Part shown: positions 22,974 through 33,800 of the stretch, piece after piece
Layout of the letters: every line of letters begins with the position of its first letter
Numbering within the stretch: position 1 is the first letter of the stretch
Assembly: GCA_014904845.1 (NCBI GenBank)
Contig: MU119567.1
Span: forward strand, 1 to 44,904
Origin: Acephala macrosclerotiorum
Lineage: Eukaryota > Ascomycota > Leotiomycetes > Helotiales > Mollisiaceae
Length of the DNA: 44,904 bases
Direction of reading: 5' to 3'
Made by a program: the position numbers and the translations under genes
Notes under the pieces: model-generated
Told to the model about the DNA's origin: nothing
What the model saw: the letters and a program-made list of their open reading frames with translations, nothing else
Database searches by the model: none

Positions 22974-25565
22974 TCATTGATGCAGCTGGCCCATAGGATT
23001 GAGCGGTGGCTTCGACAAGCTCCCACGATGTTGAGCAAACGGAGTATCAATCTGCCCCCAATGCGTATACGCAGTATGTGGCGGTACCGGTGCAATCAAA
23101 TCCTCTCCCTCGGCTACTACCTCATTCAAATTATTGTTATACCCTTCGCCTAAGCCCCCTCCAGAGAGCGGCATCTGAGCATGCATCCCATGATAAGTGT
23201 GATGGTCAGGAGGAACTTGTCCTGGGCCAACATATGTGTCTGTTCCGAAGAAGTCCTTCAAATCCCAAGGAAAATCGACTGGATCTTTCTGGAACCAGGA
23301 TTGTAGGACGTTGCCTGGTGGTCCTCCTTGGGCGGTTTGAGCACCGTAGTCGAAGTGGATTGGGCCTGTGCCTGGCTGCTGATTCTGCATGAATTGGCCT
23401 GGACGGAATTCTGAGGTTGGGTCGTGGTGAGGAGGTTGAGTATCGAATATCCCAACAATCTTCGCAAGTTGCAGGGAGACTTGAGTTAAGATTGTGAAAG
23501 TGGGACACAGCTTAACCTTTTGCAGAGCAGCCATTACGTCTCGAACAGCCTGTTTGCGAGCGTGGTCTTCTGGCGTATCTTGTTCATCCCAAGGTCTCGC
23601 CAGGAAGTCGAGAGCGAGGATAAAGACCGAGTGATAGATGTAGTAAGCATCCATCCACTGGGTACCATCAAACATCCCGCTCACAATGAGCTGGTGCAAC
23701 AGCAATGCTGCCTTCTTCGAATAAGTCCCACAGGCATGGCTCAGATTCAGCTCCTCCTTGTCGAGATCTTGAGAACGGACATGTCTGCCCAGCTTTCGAG
23801 CTAACTGTACTCCAACCTTTCGCAGAATGAATGGTCGCGTGACGAGAGATTGGGTATTGTGGAATTGGACGTGGAGGAGCATAACTGCGCGACGGTGCTT
23901 GGGAATAGGAGACATAAGTTCAAGTCGAAGTGCAGAAGGCAAGCTGTGATGCCAAGAGTCTAGATCCAACAAAAACTGAACTGCAATGTTGATCTTCGCC
24001 TGGTCTCCTTGTTGTGTCGAACCGGTCTGTGCAGCGTATATTTTCCGTCTGATATCTGACAGCAACCTCATGAGCTTCACAGAGTATTCGATGTATCCTG
24101 GAGGGACAGATGATCCACCATCGAGCACAACCTCGTCAGGGTAGCTAACATTGACCTCAGAGTCATCGATCGCACACGGTCTGCCTAGGATCGCGCACTG
24201 ATTTTGCTCGAACGTGTAAGCTGTCCACCAAACACGCTTTCGAACCTCCCTTTCCATGTCGTCAAAGCCTCCTGATGTCCCTTCTCTATGCATACCCAAA
24301 GCCATAGCCATCCGTGAAGCACATCCGAGGAGCATGAACGCACTGTTGCGCTCAGTGCAATTGTGCTGATAGAGTTGGAGCAAGAGAATCGCTTGGACAT
24401 TGATGAGAGTAGTGGCGCTGATGAGCGAATGCATCCTGGTTTGAACAAGACTGAGATAATGACGCTGTATCTGCATTGATTGTTTTGCGTCCCGTTCCTC
24501 GAGTGCCTGAGCGCCGAAGACCAAGATCATAAAGATACAGCAGATCCATCCTGGCTCGATGTCGCGCATGAGCACGTGTGATTGGGACCACATAGCATCG
24601 TACCGCATTTGAAACCTGGGTCGGTGGAATAGAAGGTAGTTGGGATGAACTTTGTCGAAATATGCTTCCACGAAGGTGTCTGTGACGTCCTTGCCTGGTA
24701 GGAGTGAGAGGACGGTTACTCTTTTGAGCCGATTGGAGAGCGCGTTGCTGTCCACTGAAGGTGGGAACAAAGATGGAGCCCGTTGCTTGCGAATTGGTAT
24801 TCTCCCCGATGTTTCTCCTACGTTTCGGTCGATATTGTCTTCGGATGAGTCCTCGCTCTCCTCCTTTACAATTGGCTCCAGCGCCTTGCTCCAATTCGAT
24901 GCCGCAAAGTCCGATGAAATCTTCGCTCTCTCATCGTCGGGCTGTATAGTCCTCAGCGCAGCATTGAACTCCGCGACCATGTTCCGCACCGTAAGAACGA
25001 ATCCAAATGAGCTGGAGGGCCCAATATAGTGGGATGGTCCTTGCGGCATCGGAACCATCTTCTCCTCCACAACCTTGCCCGACTTGCCATCCGGATGCTC
25101 GGAATCTCTCGAGGCGATTGAAGGACTTCCTGCGCTCCCGGTAGAGTGTTGGGGTGAAGTTGCAGCTTGTTGCTTCGGGGGTTGGTTGAAGACTTCCTCC
25201 GCCACCGTCTGCTCGTCGAACACCGGTATTGCGATATCGTGCGCCTCTGCAATGGCATAGAGGGTATCGATGTTGCTCGTATCTTTCTGCGGATAGAGTC
25301 CCTTGATCAGTGCATCCAGTACACGGTACCGAACGCTGAGGGTTTCGACGCTGCCGTATATTCGTGTCTTTCGAGGGAGTGTCGATTCGCATTGTACCCC
25401 AACCTCCAGACAACTCTGGCATGGCTCGTTCTGGTCGCTGCCACTGGATCGCGTGCATCGTATACGCCGCTTCTTGCACCGATCACAGCTGACTAGAGCT
25501 CGTCGTCGAAGATGGTCGGGGATTCGTGCCTTTCCGGTCTTCTTCGCTTTGGCATGGTGGTCCAT
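22974..25565 (-). CDS. Zn2Cys6 fungal transcription factor
   Basis: Single-exon regulator of 863 residues. The binuclear zinc cluster is at residues 27-59 (Cys27, 30, 37, 49, 52, 59; spacing C-X2-C-X6-C-X11-C-X2-C-X6-C), preceded by a basic N-terminus. The middle region, about residues 290-620, has the fungal-specific transcription factor domain (YFDKVHPNYLLFHRPRF, RKRVWWTAYTFEQ, AILGRPCAIDDSEVNVSYPD). The C-terminus is Gly/Pro/Gln-rich and could be an activation region. The frame extends to a TTG at 25571, but the ATG at 25565 (MDHHAKAK) is the better start. Its stop faces the FAD monooxygenase stop across 121 bp. A pathway-specific role for the adjacent catabolic genes is plausible but inferred. 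Confidence 0.93.
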   Translation of the reverse strand: MDHHAKAKKTGKARIPDHLRRRALVSCDRCKKRRIRCTRSSGSDQNEPCQSCLEVGVQCESTLPRKTRIYGSVETLSVRYRVLDALIKGLYPQKDTSNIDTLYAIAEAHDIAIPVFDEQTVAEEVFNQPPKQQAATSPQHSTGSAGSPSIASRDSEHPDGKSGKVVEEKMVPMPQGPSHYIGPSSSFGFVLTVRNMVAEFNAALRTIQPDDERAKISSDFAASNWSKALEPIVKEESEDSSEDNIDRNVGETSGRIPIRKQRAPSLFPPSVDSNALSNRLKRVTVLSLLPGKDVTDTFVEAYFDKVHPNYLLFHRPRFQMRYDAMWSQSHVLMRDIEPGWICCIFMILVFGAQALEERDAKQSMQIQRHYLSLVQTRMHSLISATTLINVQAILLLQLYQHNCTERNSAFMLLGCASRMAMALGMHREGTSGGFDDMEREVRKRVWWTAYTFEQNQCAILGRPCAIDDSEVNVSYPDEVVLDGGSSVPPGYIEYSVKLMRLLSDIRRKIYAAQTGSTQQGDQAKINIAVQFLLDLDSWHHSLPSALRLELMSPIPKHRRAVMLLHVQFHNTQSLVTRPFILRKVGVQLARKLGRHVRSQDLDKEELNLSHACGTYSKKAALLLHQLIVSGMFDGTQWMDAYYIYHSVFILALDFLARPWDEQDTPEDHARKQAVRDVMAALQKVKLCPTFTILTQVSLQLAKIVGIFDTQPPHHDPTSEFRPGQFMQNQQPGTGPIHFDYGAQTAQGGPPGNVLQSWFQKDPVDFPWDLKDFFGTDTYVGPGQVPPDHHTYHGMHAQMPLSGGGLGEGYNNNLNEVVAEGEDLIAPVPPHTAYTHWGQIDTPFAQHRGSLSKPPLNPMGQLHQ

Positions 25566-27265
25566 CGTCAAGCGGAAGAGCAGAGCCGCCCGTTCCGTGG
25601 TCGCGGTAACGAGTGAGGGGTGTGCGGGATTGGTGAGAGAAGCAGCGGCAGCGGGCAGACTGTGTTTCCTTCATAAGATGCTGAGTCGCGATTGGTAATA
25701 TATAGAGATGCGACACAGAAGCAAAGGTGCAGTCGTTGGTGCAGTTGTTGGGTGTTGGTGTTGGAGTTGGAGTGGTGGTCGAAATAGTCGTGTTTATTTA
25801 GTGGAGCTTGGGGAATGTGGTTCTGTGTTCTGTGGAGGGGAAGGGGGAAGGAGGAAGCCGGAGCCGTGTTAAGCTTTTTCGGAAGTCTTTCCACCAGCAA
25901 GAGGGGCTGACACCATGGAATACCTCACAGGCTCCGAAGCGCCGTGATTTGAACCGATGTGATGGTCAGGGCTTCAGCTGTTGCGCAAGGATGAATGCGG
26001 GGGCCGAGATGACAGTGAGAATTGCAGAAAGTGAGCAACGGCTGCTTCAGGGAGGATGACGAATGCTTCCTCACGAGCTCTTCAAATCAAGATGAGGCTA
26101 CTCGTAATTGGTACGGAAAATAATTGGCTGAAGAAGCAGTCCGAGGCTTACAAAGCAGTATCTTGGAAGGCCCCTTGAGCTGTGTGCTCACCAACCTAGG
26201 CTTGAGAGAGGATAGAGCATAAACTGTACAGTAGCGAATTGCTTGCGCCATGATCTCATCTAACTGGGGGCCTTACTTTAATTATGTGGAGAATCGTTCG
26301 AGCACATGGGCTTGGCGGAGTGCCGACGGTAGACTCGGTTCCCTGCGCCGAGTGCCATAAGGACGCGTATCCGAGTTGGAATATAAGGAACGCGCGCCCA
26401 GACCGTATGGCCAATTTCGAGCTGATGAAGTGATTCTGAGTCCTCAACCAGGGTGCAGGTGCCTGAGAGGAGGAAGGTGCTGCTGCTCCTGTACGATGAT
26501 GAGAGCGGCGCTAGGCAGCTTGATCTCACGCTGGGCAACTTCCATTCTGCAGTACTCGTTGCCGTTCTGGTATGACGATGCATGTCTGGAGAACTGATGC
26601 ACCACTCGTCCAAGAAAGCCTCTCACCAAGAGAGGGAGAGTTACCAAAATAAATCTCATCTCATTTCGCAACGATTGGAATCACGACCACGAGGCAACCA
26701 AGCAGCAAGCAGCCTGCACGCCATGAGCGCAAATCCCGAAAATTGGTTCATTTATCGGGCCCACGCCACCCCAGTCCTGGCTGGATTGCCGGGCTCGGGC
26801 ATCCTGGTTGCTGGAAGTTGGTCCTGGCGGTCCAGACGGCCCACGGTCGTCGAGCCCCTTCAGGCGAACCGCTGTCCCGCCCGACAGCGTTCCAGCGTAT
26901 CGACGGCCTGCAAAATCGCCCCGAAGCACTGTTTCCACTATATTTCCTGGGCTTGGGCCGTGGGGTTTTGCTTTTGGGGATTGTGATCGCTGCAAAGCCA
27001 CTCGGGCGGGAAAAGTGTGGTGCTGTGGCGTTGCCTTTTGGGTTTGGAGAATCACAAACTCCGATCCCCCGTCCGGTCCCAATTCACTCTCTGGGGAAAG
27101 CTGGATTGTGATACCGTACTTTAACCTCCATCTTCTCCACTTGCGTACAGATGCACATGCTACAGCACATGCTACACAATCCTTCTCCATTTCCCCCTAG
27201 TTCTTGCTAAAGTTCTTGGATTAAGAATCGCATGCAGCGCAGGACTCGCGACACCGGTGGACAAG
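25566..27265. other. Divergent promoter region, regulator / MFS transporter
   Basis: 1.7 kb between two divergent genes. The part at about 26700-27100 is relatively GC-rich and open in several frames on both strands, but none has a recognisable motif or a splice-compatible extension. I read it as regulatory/UTR sequence. A tRNA-like TTCAAAT at ~25950 does not have a pairing T-stem. Confidence 0.5.
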
Positions 27266-29067
27266 ATGTCGACGGCCGGGGAGTCAAAGGACCGAGAAGA
27301 TCGGGTTGAGGATGACGGCGATGCAACGCGGGAGAAGTCTTTCAACTCTCGCGACCCAGAGAAATGCGAAGATGGAAATGGGTCGGAATCATCGGAAGAC
27401 TTGAAGCTCGACAACAATGGGCTCCCTCTCGTTCCGCAACCTAGTCGCTTCAAAGACGATCCCCTGGTACGTCTCGTATATGCTATCAAATTATCAAACC
27501 ACCTCCCATCCCGGCCAGAAGCAATGTTCTCTAACGTGTACCTCGCAGAATTGGCCTTCGTGGCTCAAATGGGCAGTATTGATCCAAGTAGGCTTCATGG
27601 CCTTCCTGGGTCCTTACAATTCCGCTCTCATCAACCCCTCTCTCGTCCTCCTCGCCGATGCAATCGATGTCTCCTCCAAAATCGCAGCATATACAACCAC
27701 GACATCAATCATAATCGGCGGCGTCTCTCCTTTCATCTGGACACCCTTGACGAACTATTATGGCCGCCGACCAATCACACTGCTCGCCATACTTATTACA
27801 ATCTTGGGAGGGGTGGGTAGCGGAGCCTCGAGTTCATTCAATGAGTTGATTGGGACGAGGGCGATGTGCGGGTTTGGGTTTGGAGGCATGATGAGTGTGG
27901 GGACCGCTTGTGTGAATGATATGTTCTTCTTGCATGAAAGAGGAGAGAAGACTGGCGTCTATTCAATATTCATCACGAATGGGGCGCATGTTGCTGCATT
28001 GAGTAGGTTGTGTTTTCTCGTCCTTCGTCGGCCTATGCACCTTGTTCATAGGTTCCATGTTGCCGGATCCTGTGCCGCAACACCACATGCTTCCCGAACA
28101 CTTCCCGAACACCGACGATCTTTTTTTTGTGTAACACAACTTCGAGAACATCACTAACAAAACCACAGTTGGAGGTTTTCTAGGCCAATCTGCAGGCTGG
28201 CAATGGGACTACTACCTCGGCGCCCTCTCCACCTTCCTCTCATTTATAATCGCCCTCTTTTTTCTACCCGAGACTCTATTCTCGCGAGACCCCATATTCC
28301 TCGCCAACAGGACTCATGAGCGATCGTACTCCCAGATGTTATTCAACTTCAAAGGTAACATGATTCCAGGCCGCCACCTCCACGCAGCAGACTTCCTCCA
28401 ATCTTTCAAGATGCTCCGCTACCCCTCCATCATCTTCCCATTCTGGTACTACACCTGGGCCTGGACCTTCATAAACGTCATGCCCGCCATCTCTCTCGCT
28501 ACCATCTACACGCACTTCTACAACCTCAAAGCCGGACCCATCGGCGCCTGTCTCGGCATATCCCTAATCATCGGTTCCGTCCTCGGAGAATTCTTCGCCG
28601 GCCGAGCTTCGGATTTCCTGATGCTGTTCTTGGCGAGACGGAATGGAAATGTGAGGAAGCCGGAGTATAGGTTGTATCTGTGTACGTTGAGTGCGTTGTT
28701 CATGCCGTTGGGATTAATTATTTTTGGCGCGACGGTGGGGAAGTATAATCATTATGTTCCGCTAGTTGGGTTGGGGGTTGGGGTTTTCGGGCTGCAGATT
28801 GCGAGTACGACGCTTTATGCTTATGTGAGTGATTGTTATAAGCCGCAGACTCCGGAGAGTGGGGTGTTATTCAACCTCGCAAGAGGTCTGTCATTCGTTG
28901 TAGGATACTTTGCGTTGCCGTTTGCGGGCGAAGTGGGATACTTCTGGGCTTGGTTTACATTTGCTGCGGTACTCTTTAGCTTCTTCCTCCCTATAGTGGC
29001 ACTTATGCGATGGGGTGAGAAGTGGAGGGAAATATTGGGGGAGCCGAGGTTTCATCGGTATTTGTAG
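27266..29067 (+). CDS. MFS transporter (DHA1-like)
   Basis: Major facilitator superfamily membrane transporter, 517 residues, exons 27266-27466, 27549-28002 and 28169-29067. The junctions give DDPL|NWPSWLKW and AAL|IGGFLGQSAGWQW, both normal for the fungal drug/polyamine-type group. The first ~65 residues are hydrophilic and acidic (cytoplasmic). About 12 hydrophobic segments follow, starting with VLIQVGFMAFLGP; a loop between segments 2 and 3 carries NYYGRRP, matching MFS motif A. A central cytoplasmic loop covers FSRDPIFLANRTHERSYSQM. The upstream GTG at 27257 is not needed. The second intron is 166 nt. Substrate unknown; position beside the regulator suggests uptake or efflux linked to the aromatic genes (inference). 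Confidence 0.92.
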
Positions 29068-30800
29068 GGAATGGTGTGTATGATTTTTGTAGGATAACGA
29101 GGCGTTTTGTTGGGGGAGGGGAGCATGAATGGGAACGCACACAGAGACGTGGAAAAATCGATGCCCTTGAACAATGTGTCTGTCTATCTTTGCTACTGTG
29201 ATATCATCATGAGAATCTAAAACCCTCTTGAGATTTCGACAGAACTTTAGAAGCTCAGCCTTTTCAAGTTCTGCATAATTTTGAGCTTGAGAGGAAAGAT
29301 GAATGAGATCGAACTGCGGGATAAAGTGTGGGGTAGCAAGCATTGGTCCTACTTTATGAGACATCCTAAAGACGTATTAAGAGATATCATGACGGAATCT
29401 TAAATAGCTAGAATGGAGAGTTAGTATCGTGGAGGTTTCTCGCTTTAAAAGGCCGCGTTCCGGGGCATGGAGAGCATGTTTCCAACGCTGAAAATCCATG
29501 GGCTGCTCGCTAATTTCCTGGCGTGTTGTCGCCGAATTTTCAGTGGTTCGCCAGCGATTCGGTGGCGATTTAGAATCGATTTGGAATTGATTTGGGAACG
29601 TTTTGAAAACGATTTAGAAAGCTTTCCATGTGATGCGATGTGCAACAAAACTTCTAAAACAGCTTATGATAGGCTGAGCTGGAGGAAGCCTGTAGCAAGA
29701 TAGGCTGTGCACGTGATGATATTGAATTTTGGGAAGGGGAAAGTATTTGAAGATGGGTTAGACTGTTTCCGAGGTAAGCTACATAGGTTCTGGTTTTGAC
29801 ATTATCATGCAGCGACTGAAGGCTGTTCCCAGAGCTTCGGTCGGTAACTTTCCAGGCTTTGAGCCCCTGAAAATCGCAGCACATTAAGGCGAGCACGTGC
29901 TGTAGGGAAAACTTGGCCATTTTGAGACTAGCGGTTTCTGCTCTTGGTACCACAACTTCTCGCGATTGCAAGATTTCAAATCTTTTTGTATCAACATGGA
30001 GAGGTCAAATCTTGCCCAACGTTGCTTGTTGGATCTGTATTTATCATTAGCATTGTGCAAAGCTACACAGGAACGGTTTTCGGACCCCGAGATGTTGTTT
30101 CCTTGATTATTCTTGAGTTTGTACGTGCCGCCTTTTTGCCGTACGCGTTCATCACTATATTTTTCCGAATTGAAGTTCCTGCGACAAACTCTTATCTTCT
30201 TTCCGTTCTAAGTCTGTTATGTCATTACTCAAACCTCAAGAGCTTCTCAACGTCATCATAATCCTTCTTAATTTTGTTCGTTCCTCGAATACTTTCAAGT
30301 GGCAGGAAAGAGGGCCAGAGATTCGAGTTTCAGGGCGTTCATCGCTAAAAGTTCAGGCTCTCATCCACCAATATGCGGCGCCTCACGCATTCAAGTTCCA
30401 TCTGTGCTCTGTGTCTGCCAAGAATAAGAGCAGATTGCTCGGGATACGAAGCGCTGCGGTTGCGGTGTTCTCCTTCGAGCGATGGCTTGACTCAAATAAC
30501 TTTTCCTCGACGAATGGCACTTCATCAAAAGCACGTCATCAATAAATGCACGACCTTCACCGAAAGGGAATTCTGAACTGGCATAGCGGGAGGTGTGACC
30601 TGTTCTACGGGTACCACACTATACTAACAAATCAGAAGCTGCATCACGATCGATAGGCGTTGAGGCGCAGGCTACAAACGGGCTGAGACATCGAGGACTG
30701 AACCTCAGATGGACCTCGACAGCCTTGACATCCATCTTCCTTGTTGATCTTTCCCTCCTCTGCTATAATTCAGCCATCTATCAGACGTCTAGACCACATC
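29068..30800. other. Intergenic region between MFS transporter and patatin-like gene
   Basis: 1.7 kb with no supported gene. Small open frames at 29944-30261 and 30219-30545 lack motifs. The region includes a short degenerate 11-bp tandem repeat (listed separately) and is moderately AT-rich around 29700-30000. The end should hold the promoter of the downstream gene. Confidence 0.5.
29556..29621. repeat. Degenerate 11-bp tandem repeat, six copies
   Basis: Six consecutive 11-bp units, starting at 29556, 29567, 29578, 29589, 29600 and 29611, follow the pattern GATTTgGaAac (for example GATTTAGAATC, GATTTGGAATT, GATTTGGGAAC). Each copy differs from its neighbours at 1-4 positions. It lies in an intergenic region and has no known role. 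Confidence 0.75.
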
Positions 30801-33800
30801 ATGCCTTCGAGCGAGGATGACGACCACGAAAGCGGAGGGGAGGATGTTGATCGCTGCGACATCCACAGTTGCAGTACAAGCTCCGAAGAGCTGTTTTTCT
30901 GTCCCGCTTGCGAACTCACACTCTGTTCTAGGTGTTGGAAAGCACAGGGCGCTCATAACCCCAAAAGGAGGAACACCCGGCGAGGTAGACCTATATCTCC
31001 TGTCGCGGAAACGAAACCTACTTTGCATGAGAAGACGAAGCTTGAGATCGTGAGATTGGTACAGCCCGCTTTCTTCAATGCTGCAGATGAGGAGACGCTG
31101 GAGTTGAGATTGGCTGAGGATGCGGATGCAGCTTGGTTTGGTGAGTTTTTCATTATCTGCTCTTCGTATTTTGTTGCTAAAGATAGAAGGGGTGAGCCGA
31201 GACAGATCAGACGATGGGCCGCTATTCTTTCACGACCATGGGAGATATGGTGAGCTTATGGCAGCCGCGTCCAATTCCTCGGCATCTCGATCATATACGC
31301 AGAGGCACTCACAGGCCTCAACAAGCTCATCAACACCACCTTCTCGTCGTACACCGAGCCTCGTCTCCTTTGTTGGCCAGTCAGGAGCCGGCAAAAGCAC
31401 CCTCATCAAGTTGCTCATCCTGCTCGAAGCATCTCCAGATATAGCTATCCCTCAATACCCCATTATTGGAAGCTCCGGCAGCGATGTACCAACCTCAGAA
31501 GATGTGCATCTGTACCTTGATCCCCCGACGTTTCACTCCGAGGCTCCTATCTTATACGCCGACTGCGAGGGATTGGATGGAGGAGAAAGAGAGCCTATGA
31601 CAACGACGTACCGCATTAAACGAAAATCAAGAGATGCCCCTGAACCAGAAGAGTCTAGCGATGATGAAACTTTCTCATTTCGAGGTAGTCATTCTTCGAA
31701 ACGTGAACTGCAGTGGGCAAAGTCCAGAGCAGAACGGACAAGGAGCTTCGCAGTCTCTTGCTTCTACCCACGCCTCTTATTCACATTCTCGGACATGGTT
31801 ATATTTGTTCATAGAAATTCAAAGTAACCTCTCTCGCAAGCACGATGTAATCGACCATGCTAATGAATCCAACAGGGTGATCGAGAGTGTCCTCGAACAA
31901 CTCATCAAGTGGGCTGCGGCTGCCTTAGAAACGGCAAACAATCAACCGATTCTTCCATATGCGATCATAATTCTAAATGCTTGTCCGCATGACATTGACC
32001 CGAAACTATGGGACGTAGACTTCGCGACGAAAAGCTTGCTTGACTCGCTTGCGGAGACGGTAAATAGGAATGGCACTTTTGCTCAGTATGCAAAGTTCTG
32101 GAGAGAGCGGGACAGGGAGGTCAAGAATGTCCAAGAGTTGATGATGTGTTATTACAGCTCTGTAAAAGTACGTTTCCAGGCTTGCTACAAGACGTTCGAG
32201 ATGAGCTAATATAGGTCTATTAGGTGATTCGGATTCCAACAGACATGCAACCGAATCTTGTCCTCGATCAAGTCCAAAAGCTCTACGCCGAAATCGAACG
32301 CGGATGCAAGAACGCCAGAGAACGAAAATCTGATCTGCGAATGCTCTTAGATGCCGACGAATTCCAGAGCTATCTAGGAGACGCCTTCGATCACTATTCC
32401 CAATCACTCGAAGTTCCCTTCGATTTTGTCCAAGCTTCGTTCTTGCACAACCCCATCCCATTCAACTTTGGCGGCAACATTCTCAAGCTTGCAATTGGTA
32501 TGAAAAAGGAAGAGAAGCCAGCAATGGACGCGCTTGCCATCTTTACCAAGCTGGGGAATCTCGTTGCTTCATGCATCATGTTGGATGCCGTTCGTCACAA
32601 CGTCCCAGGTTTGTTCTACCTCTTCCACTTCATCCCGCTTTCTCAACTTGAACCAGGAACAGCAACACAGATATTTCCCCAATACCTCGACCACCTCGAT
32701 GAAGCCCTCTCCGATTTCTGCGACCGCCACTGGCCCTGCGAGTATATCGAACGCGGTATCACCCCTGCAGGCATACAGCACGACCTCGACCACAGCCAAC
32801 ACTGGTCCGTCATGGCAACTCACACCCTCACTTACCGCTGTGTCAATGTCCGCGTTGGACATGATTCCAAAGGGCATCAAAACTCTGATGGAAGAATCTT
32901 TGCAAGAGGAAGTTATTATTCTAGGTTTTCTTTCGAGAATAATCGCGAAGGCTTCTGTGCCGGGGTGTATTTGGCTCTCGAACGTCTTCTTGGTCAATTA
33001 GCTGACTTCACTCGGAGAGGAGAGGAACAGGCAGTTGCGGCTACGAACATACATCGTAAGAACCTCCAAGAGTTCTTCAACAAGCCTTCGAAAACTGAGG
33101 CTACCATCCTTCGAAATCATAGCGTTTGTTGGTGTTGCCTCTTCGAAGCTCCAGAGCATGCTCTCGCCTGTGGACATGTGCTTTGCACACCTTGTCTTAA
33201 AGCCTATGGGCGCCCTGAGGGAAGGAACATTGTGCGGATACATGAATGCCCATTTGAGTCGTATGGTAGTCAACCGAGATCAATCTACATCAAGCCCGAG
33301 ACAGCGGGGGTTCGAATGCTGGTATTGGACGATGGTGGAGTTCGAAGTATCATCCAGCTGGAAATCCTCCGTCTGTTGGAGCAAGAGCTCGGTGGTAAAC
33401 TTCCTATTCAGTTATTCTTCGATATCATAGTTACAAAAGGGTGGGTCAATACTCCATTTCAATCTATCAGTCCTAGACGTTGCAACTTACATCTCATCCA
33501 GGTCAAGCTCCGTAGTAGCCCTCGGACTTCTCAACACCCAGTGGAATCTTGACGACTGCATAGCCAACTTCATGCGAATACTCAAACAATCATTTTCATC
33601 CCAAAGTCGCCGCAAATTCTCCAAGCTCAAGAACCCGACTTACAAATATCACTCTAAAGCACTTGAGCAGTCTCTCCGTGAAGCCTTCACAGAAAATCAG
33701 GCACTATTGGGAACGGGAACTGATGGGAGGGTTGGTGCAGTGCCGAAGGTCGCGATTCCTGTTGCTTCTAAGACTGGCAGGACAACTATGCTTGTGAATT

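Noticed and set aside
25925..25970. tRNA-like T-loop word (TTCAAAT) on the minus strand
   Set aside because: The bases on either side do not pair as a T-stem, and no matching D-arm, anticodon arm or acceptor stem is present.
26582..27200. Overlapping open frames on both strands upstream of the MFS gene
   Set aside because: Several frames are open at once because the stretch is GC-richer; none has a motif, plausible splice continuation or conserved-looking start.
28891..29364. 157-codon minus-strand frame at the 3' end of the MFS gene
   Set aside because: It starts outside and runs antisense into MFS coding sequence, lacks motifs and is best explained as a shadow of the transporter frame plus 3' UTR.
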